Shown here: piece by piece, positions 60,071-64,000 of the stretch
How positions within the stretch are numbered: the stretch's first letter is position 1
Layout: the number at the start of each line of letters is the position of its first letter
From: Paraperibacillus marinus
Lineage (GTDB): Bacteria; Bacillota; Bacilli; Bacillales; DSM-1321
Reading direction: 5' to 3'
Assembly: GCF_046237605.1 (NCBI RefSeq)
Contig: NZ_CP143542.1
Location: 1,302,001-1,366,000 of the forward strand
Length of the DNA: 64,000 nt
Program-made: the position numbers and the translations under genes
The notes under the pieces: generated by a model
Seen by the model: only the letters and a program-made list of their open reading frames with translations
What the model was told of the DNA's origin: nothing
Databases searched by the model: none

Positions 60071-62419
60071 ATGCTAATTATCACAGATCGGAACGGTATA
60101 TCCGAACCCTTAGCGCATTTTAAGGATCTGGAACTAAATGATGAAGTGAATGGAGACTTTTCCCTTACGTTTACCACGTTTTCTATACCGCAGACTAGTC
60201 ATGTATTTCCCTTGATCCAAGAGGAATCCATTGTGGAATGGGAAGGTTATGAATTCAGGATAAGGGGCTTTACAGAGGTCAAGAATTCAAAACTGGTTCG
60301 GGCCCCCAGTACCTTCTTTGATACCATCGACAATCCCATAGATCAGCTTATTGGCGGTAACAAAACTATTCAGGAAGCAGCCGCATTTGCGATGGCCGGC
60401 AGTGGCTGGACTTATGAAATACAAGGTGATTATGCTCAAGAGTTGCTATTCAACTTTGGAAACTCAAATACCTTGGCCATGATGAAAGAGCTTTGTAAAA
60501 CCTTCAATTGTGAGCTGCAGATCTTGCCAGGCCGCCACATCGTTCTTTCTAAGCAAATTGGAACGGATGAAGATTTTCAATTCAGGTATAAGCATAATAT
60601 CCAGGCTCTAAAGAGGGAAGTTAACACCGATAATCTGACCACAGCTATAAAGGGTTATGGAGCAAACGGATTGGAAGTGGAATATCGCTCTCCTAATGTG
60701 GCCATCTATGGTCTTAAATACGCTGAACCGATTTCAGACGATCGGTTCACTGTGGCGGAACATCTCATGGACCATATCAAGCAAAGTCTCAACGATGTAC
60801 CGGAAGTGTCCATTGATCTTGAAGAGTTGGATTTGGGTGAACCAAGGGGCCTGGGGGACAAAGTTTGGCTGATTTATGAGCCATTAGGAATAGAGTTTCA
60901 AACCAGGATTCTTGCAAGGAAACTCAAGCCTTATCAGAAGGGCAGGAGTGTCTATACCATTGGAAACATCAAACCTAAGATTTCTGATATCCTGACAGAA
61001 ACCCGCATCGAAGTTGACGAGAACAAAAGGGAATTTCGTTCTAAAATAGAACAGACTAATGAAAAGATTTCTTTAGAGGTTAAAAGATTAGATGGAGACC
61101 TTGAGGAAGCTTTTTCTAAGATTGAACTTACTTCTGACCGTATAGAATTGATTGTTTCTGAAACTGGAGAGATCAATGGAGAAAATATTGCTTCCTCCAT
61201 CTCAATAAGCCCAACGGCTATTGATATCTTAAGTAACAGCATTAATTTAACTGGGAAAGTAACCTTTAGCTCATTTGATAGCAGCATGCAGGATTTAATT
61301 ACTAATACGGAAGAGGCTGCTACTGACGCTCTGGATAGATTAATTGAACTTAGTGAGTCCGGAGCAAAAACAATTATCAACGGTGGAAATATTGTTTCAG
61401 GTACCATAACTGGAGTTAACTTTGCTACAATCACAGATCCTGATTCCGGAAAGCTTACCATTACAGGAAGCATCCTAAAAACTGAAAAATACGGAACTGG
61501 CGGCCAGGAATATGTAGTTCTAAGGAATGGGCAGCTGGAGATTAGGACTCGGTCAGATATCACCGGTACTCTCCAGACCGTGCGGATCGATGGAAACCTT
61601 GGTTTCTTAATCAATTCAAATCAAACCCCTGATGCCAGCATGCGTTTGGATTATTATGAAACCGAATCTGATGCTCTAACTGCAACATATCGACTACGTG
61701 CCTGGAGTACAGACGAAAACATCGATAAAGTGAATCTTAAAATTGAGGCTCTATCGGACCTTAAAATCAACACGAAGTTTGGTAACCTATATTGGAACGG
61801 CCAAACAGTTGCCACTCGAAACTGGGTTTTAGAGAATGCTGCAGGTTATCAAGCCGGAGACAGTGCCTATTTTGGTTATGTAAATAGCTCAGGTAACATT
61901 GACGCTGATGGGCAGGTTTGGGGATACACAGTAAAGGCAACAAGCGCTGTATATGCCGGATCTATAGAAATTGGAAATGGTACACACTTTTGGAACAGCA
62001 GTGGCAGCGTGTACTGTGCGTTTCTTAAAGATTATGGCAATGCAACCATAGACAAAAATCTAACAGTAAGTGGTACATTCTCAAATCCTTCTGATCAACG
62101 GTTAAAGTGTGAGGTTAGTGACTTTGAAACCGATGCGCTGAAGGGAATTACTGATTTGAATTACATCAATTTTAATTACCACTGGGATGATCTTGATGCA
62201 AAGTCCAGAATTGGATTCTTTGCTCAGGAAGCGCCTGTTGAGATTATCCAGGAAGATGAATATGGGATATTAAGCTATGATGTGCTTTCCACGCTTTCAT
62301 ACAACATGGTCGCAACTAAGCAGCTGAATCTTAAAGTAGAAAACAAGTTTGCGGAGTATGAGGCGCAAATCCAGTCCTTACAGAAGCGAGTGGAAGAATT
62401 ATCAGGAAAAGTATCTTAA
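60071..62419 (+). CDS. Tal-type tail protein with C-terminal S74 chaperone domain
   Basis: A 782-residue baseplate protein. Residues 1-~330 are the phage tail hub/endopeptidase-like domain. A coiled coil (ENKREFRSKIEQTNEKISLEVKRL) leads into beta-helical segments (~400-660). The last ~110 residues are an intramolecular chaperone of the endosialidase type: SDQRLK with the predicted self-cleavage at Ser674-Asp675, IGFFAQEA, and a final coiled coil. The chaperone is expected to be cut off after trimer folding. Confidence 0.88.
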   Translation: MLIITDRNGISEPLAHFKDLELNDEVNGDFSLTFTTFSIPQTSHVFPLIQEESIVEWEGYEFRIRGFTEVKNSKLVRAPSTFFDTIDNPIDQLIGGNKTIQEAAAFAMAGSGWTYEIQGDYAQELLFNFGNSNTLAMMKELCKTFNCELQILPGRHIVLSKQIGTDEDFQFRYKHNIQALKREVNTDNLTTAIKGYGANGLEVEYRSPNVAIYGLKYAEPISDDRFTVAEHLMDHIKQSLNDVPEVSIDLEELDLGEPRGLGDKVWLIYEPLGIEFQTRILARKLKPYQKGRSVYTIGNIKPKISDILTETRIEVDENKREFRSKIEQTNEKISLEVKRLDGDLEEAFSKIELTSDRIELIVSETGEINGENIASSISISPTAIDILSNSINLTGKVTFSSFDSSMQDLITNTEEAATDALDRLIELSESGAKTIINGGNIVSGTITGVNFATITDPDSGKLTITGSILKTEKYGTGGQEYVVLRNGQLEIRTRSDITGTLQTVRIDGNLGFLINSNQTPDASMRLDYYETESDALTATYRLRAWSTDENIDKVNLKIEALSDLKINTKFGNLYWNGQTVATRNWVLENAAGYQAGDSAYFGYVNSSGNIDADGQVWGYTVKATSAVYAGSIEIGNGTHFWNSSGSVYCAFLKDYGNATIDKNLTVSGTFSNPSDQRLKCEVSDFETDALKGITDLNYINFNYHWDDLDAKSRIGFFAQEAPVEIIQEDEYGILSYDVLSTLSYNMVATKQLNLKVENKFAEYEAQIQSLQKRVEELSGKVS

Positions 62420-62435
62420 ATTGGGGGAATAGATC

Positions 62436-62597
62436 ATGGAACAAAAAGAAAAGGCATTAGATATCAACCTGGTACTCAATGAGTACGATGCACAATTGAT
62501 GGCTGCTAACCGTGAGATCATGATCCTCAGGGCAAGAGTGAAGGGGCTCGAACTTGATAAGGGACAAGAGAAAAAGGAAACAAAAACACAGAAGTAA
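62436..62597 (+). CDS. Small coiled-coil protein after Tal
   Basis: A 53-residue helical, charged protein (MEQKEKALDINLVLNEYDAQ...). GGGGGA precedes the ATG. Short proteins of this shape often follow tail genes and are of unknown role. It is followed by a terminator. Confidence 0.65.
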   Translation: MEQKEKALDINLVLNEYDAQLMAANREIMILRARVKGLELDKGQEKKETKTQK

Positions 62598-62602
62598 GAC
62601 TG

Positions 62603-62633
62603 AAAGCACCAGCGTAAAGGAGGTGTTTTTTTT
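62603..62633 (+). terminator. Terminator before the lysis module
   Basis: AAAGCACC / GGTGTTTT with an 11-base loop and a T run. Confidence 0.6.
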
Positions 62634-62702
62634 ATTGTATCAAAGCTGCAGGGTGAGACAGAGAGAACATGATAAGGGGGAATATCCTTGGAGGAGATGG
62701 AT

Positions 62703-63098
62703 ATGCCACATCGATTGGAAGATCATGAAAAAAGGATTGGACAGCTAGAACTAAATTACGGGAAAGTCATTGAAGATTTGGGTGAGGTTAGAAAAGAAAA
62801 TGCTCAAATCAAGCAAGGACAAGTCCAAATTGAAAATACCGTATTAAAAGAATTCAGTTCCCAAAAAGAACTCACCACGAAATTGTTAGAGCATACATTG
62901 GATATCAAGAAGCTCAAGACTGTGGAAGAAGGGGAAATGAATAAAATCAGGGCTACCCAAGAAGGAGAAATCACGAAGACAAAGATAACGACTCGAAAAG
63001 ATCTCTTCCTAGGGCTGTGCGGCGGATCTGGCATAGTTGGATTGGTATCTTTTGTTATTACTAAATGGGACAACATTATGAAATGGTTCGGAGGCTAA
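62703..63098 (+). CDS. XhlA-like lysis-associated membrane protein
   Basis: A 131-residue protein: a long charged coiled coil (~1-95) and a single C-terminal TM helix (LFLGLCGGSGIVGLVSFVITKW). This is the layout of XhlA-type proteins that act with a holin. ATG 62703 is six bases after GGAGGAG; an in-frame TTG at 62688 behind AAGGGGG is an alternative. Confidence 0.72.
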   Translation: MPHRLEDHEKRIGQLELNYGKVIEDLGEVRKENAQIKQGQVQIENTVLKEFSSQKELTTKLLEHTLDIKKLKTVEEGEMNKIRATQEGEITKTKITTRKDLFLGLCGGSGIVGLVSFVITKWDNIMKWFGG

Positions 63099-63102
63099 AG
63101 AC

Positions 63103-63369
63103 ATGATCAATTGGACTGTGCGATTCAAGAATAAACTCTGGGTTATGGCCTTTGTGTCACAACTTTTTATTTTGGCAGAAATTCTATTGGTGGGTGCTCA
63201 TGCTGTTGGTCTCACGGATTTTCAGCTAACAGAGGAAATTAAGGGCTGGGTTCTGGCCGTCATCAATGCTCTTTTTGGAGTTTTCTCCACATTGGGGAAT
63301 ATTCAGGATCCGACCACAGCCGGCCTGGGGGATAGTGCCAGGGCGCAAAACTATACAGAACCTAAATGA
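63103..63369 (+). CDS. Holin, phi LC3 family
   Basis: An 88-residue membrane protein starting INWTVRFKNKLWVMAFVSQLFIL, with two TM helices and the C-terminal FGVFSTLGNIQDPTTAGLGDS motif of phi LC3 holins. It forms the lesions that start lysis. It lies four bases after the XhlA-like gene. Confidence 0.9.
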   Translation: MINWTVRFKNKLWVMAFVSQLFILAEILLVGAHAVGLTDFQLTEEIKGWVLAVINALFGVFSTLGNIQDPTTAGLGDSARAQNYTEPK

Positions 63370-63392
63370 GCTGCCTGCGGGTGGCTTTTTTT
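63369..63392 (+). terminator. Terminator between holin and amidase
   Basis: AGCTGCC / GGTGGCT (G-U pairs included), loop TGCG, then seven T. Confidence 0.75.
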
Positions 63393-63412
63393 AATGAAAG
63401 GGGAAAAACAAG

Positions 63413-64000
63413 ATGCCAAAAGTTGCATTGTCATATGGCCACGGTGCCAACACATATGAGGACGTGCGCTCAAAATTCGTAATTGTTGGCGGCAAGGTCT
63501 ATGAAGAACACACTTTCAATGCTACAGTCGGTGAAAAAGTCCGTGCTATCCTGGAAAGACACGGGGTAGACGTTCTAGTCGTTCAGCCACCAATGGGTAA
63601 GGACGTCCCTCTACAGGTTCGTACCGACAAGGCTGATAAATGGAAAGCCGATCTATACTGGTCCATTCACGCAAACGCAGCTTCACCTTCAGCACGTGGC
63701 TTGTGCGCTTTCTATTGGAAAACTTCCCCGGATGGCAAAAGGGCGGCTGACCTGTATGCTAAGTTTGCCAAAGAGTATGGATTCCCGCTTTATTCAGGTG
63801 GCACATATCCTTCACAGCGCGGCGATTGGACAAACTTTCATGAGCTAAGGGAAACGGATATGCCGGCCGTCATCACAGAAAATGGCTTCATGACCAATCC
63901 TGATGACTTTGAATTAATTTTCAAGAACAAGGACGGGTTTTATGATTCCCTATCTTTAATCCACGCTAAGGCCATTCTTGCATACCTGGGCATTGCTTAT
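63413..64000 (+). CDS. N-acetylmuramoyl-L-alanine amidase (endolysin), partial
   Basis: The first 196 codons of a phage endolysin; the gene runs off the window. It is an Amidase_3-type zinc enzyme: YGHG (first His), an EEHTFNATV glutamate, SIHANA (second His) and the catalytic Glu in ITENGFMTN. It cleaves the stem peptide from the glycan. GAAAGGGGA precedes the ATG. Cell-wall-binding repeats are expected beyond the end. Confidence 0.92.
   Translation, partial: MPKVALSYGHGANTYEDVRSKFVIVGGKVYEEHTFNATVGEKVRAILERHGVDVLVVQPPMGKDVPLQVRTDKADKWKADLYWSIHANAASPSARGLCAFYWKTSPDGKRAADLYAKFAKEYGFPLYSGGTYPSQRGDWTNFHELRETDMPAVITENGFMTNPDDFELIFKNKDGFYDSLSLIHAKAILAYLGIAY

Larger units (their letters stand above)
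24896..64000. mobile_element. Siphovirus prophage inserted in comGA (left 39 kb)
   Basis: A complete modular order is present: integration/lysogeny, early regulation, replication, nucleotide metabolism, late control, packaging, head, tail, lysis. Integrase, repressor, primase, terminase, portal, capsid, tape measure, holin and amidase are all recognised and intact, so the prophage may be functional. Head genes are of HK97 type with a P27-family small terminase. The element continues past the window. Confidence 0.95.

Noticed and set aside
1..64000. tRNA, rRNA and CRISPR arrays
   Set aside because: No clover-leaf with a GTTCGANNC arm, no rRNA segment and no regularly spaced direct repeats were seen; the attachment site is in comGA, not a tRNA.

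Overview
The window is a piece of a Bacillaceae chromosome (low-to-mid GC Firmicute). Gene order matches the sodA-yqgE-pbpA-pst-yqz-rpmG-yqgN-yqgP-yqgQ-glcK-yqgS-yqgU-yqgW-yqgX-yqgY-comGA stretch of Bacillus subtilis. Extra genes and spacing suggest a Cytobacillus/Mesobacillus-like species rather than B. subtilis itself; this is inferred from synteny and protein motifs only.

Host part (1 to about 24,900). Mn superoxide dismutase; an MFS transporter; the class B penicillin-binding protein PbpA; a phosphate pair (pstB-phoU) behind a PhoP box but without pstS/C/A; YqzC/YqzD on the minus strand; a three-gene DUF4912 / GH57-like + GT4 glycosyltransferase / unknown cluster; ribosomal protein L33; 5-formyl-THF cyclo-ligase; a DUF92 membrane protein; rhomboid protease YqgP; YqgQ and glucokinase behind a clear sigma-A promoter; an LTA-synthase-family enzyme with an apparent CTG start; lipoprotein YqgU; DUF2759 and DUF2626 small membrane proteins; a metallo-beta-lactamase-fold hydrolase; and a DUF185 methyltransferase. 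Between 20,000 and 21,600 lies an AT-rich patch with a membrane-protein gene, a Bacillaceae intergenic repeat and a decayed IS1595-type transposase. Two diverged copies of another, roughly 160-bp, repeat sit in opposite orientation after phoU and after yqgS.

Prophage (about 24,900 to beyond 64,000). comGA, the competence traffic ATPase gene, is cut inside its Walker B region, immediately followed by a tyrosine integrase. The prophage is a siphovirus with HK97-type head genes. Left to right: integrase and CI-like repressor (leftward); divergent operator/promoter region with repeated GGTGCC half-sites; Cro-like and excisionase-like regulators; small early genes; Sak4-like ATPase and DUF669 SSB; primase-polymerase/SF3 helicase; an iteron-rich presumed origin; ERCC4 nuclease; sigma-like factor; dUTPase; ThyX; orphan C5 methyltransferase; ArpU-type late regulator. 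A small moron island follows (AbiTii protein with a HEPN-like R-x5-H motif; two-TM protein; ATP-dependent DNA ligase; leftward KTSC and small membrane genes). Then come HNH, a candidate cos region, TerS, TerL, portal, ClpP-like protease, capsid, connectors, tail tube, a frameshifted tail-assembly chaperone, tape measure with a lytic transglycosylase domain, Dit, an SGNH-type receptor-binding candidate, Tal with an S74 chaperone domain, and a lysis module (XhlA-like, phi-LC3 holin, amidase) that runs off the window. The right attachment site is not included.

The most notable points are the insertion in comGA (a possible switch of competence by lysogeny), the AbiTii/HEPN-like moron with its membrane-protein neighbour, the operator array, the iteron region, and the intrinsic terminators placed between late structural genes.
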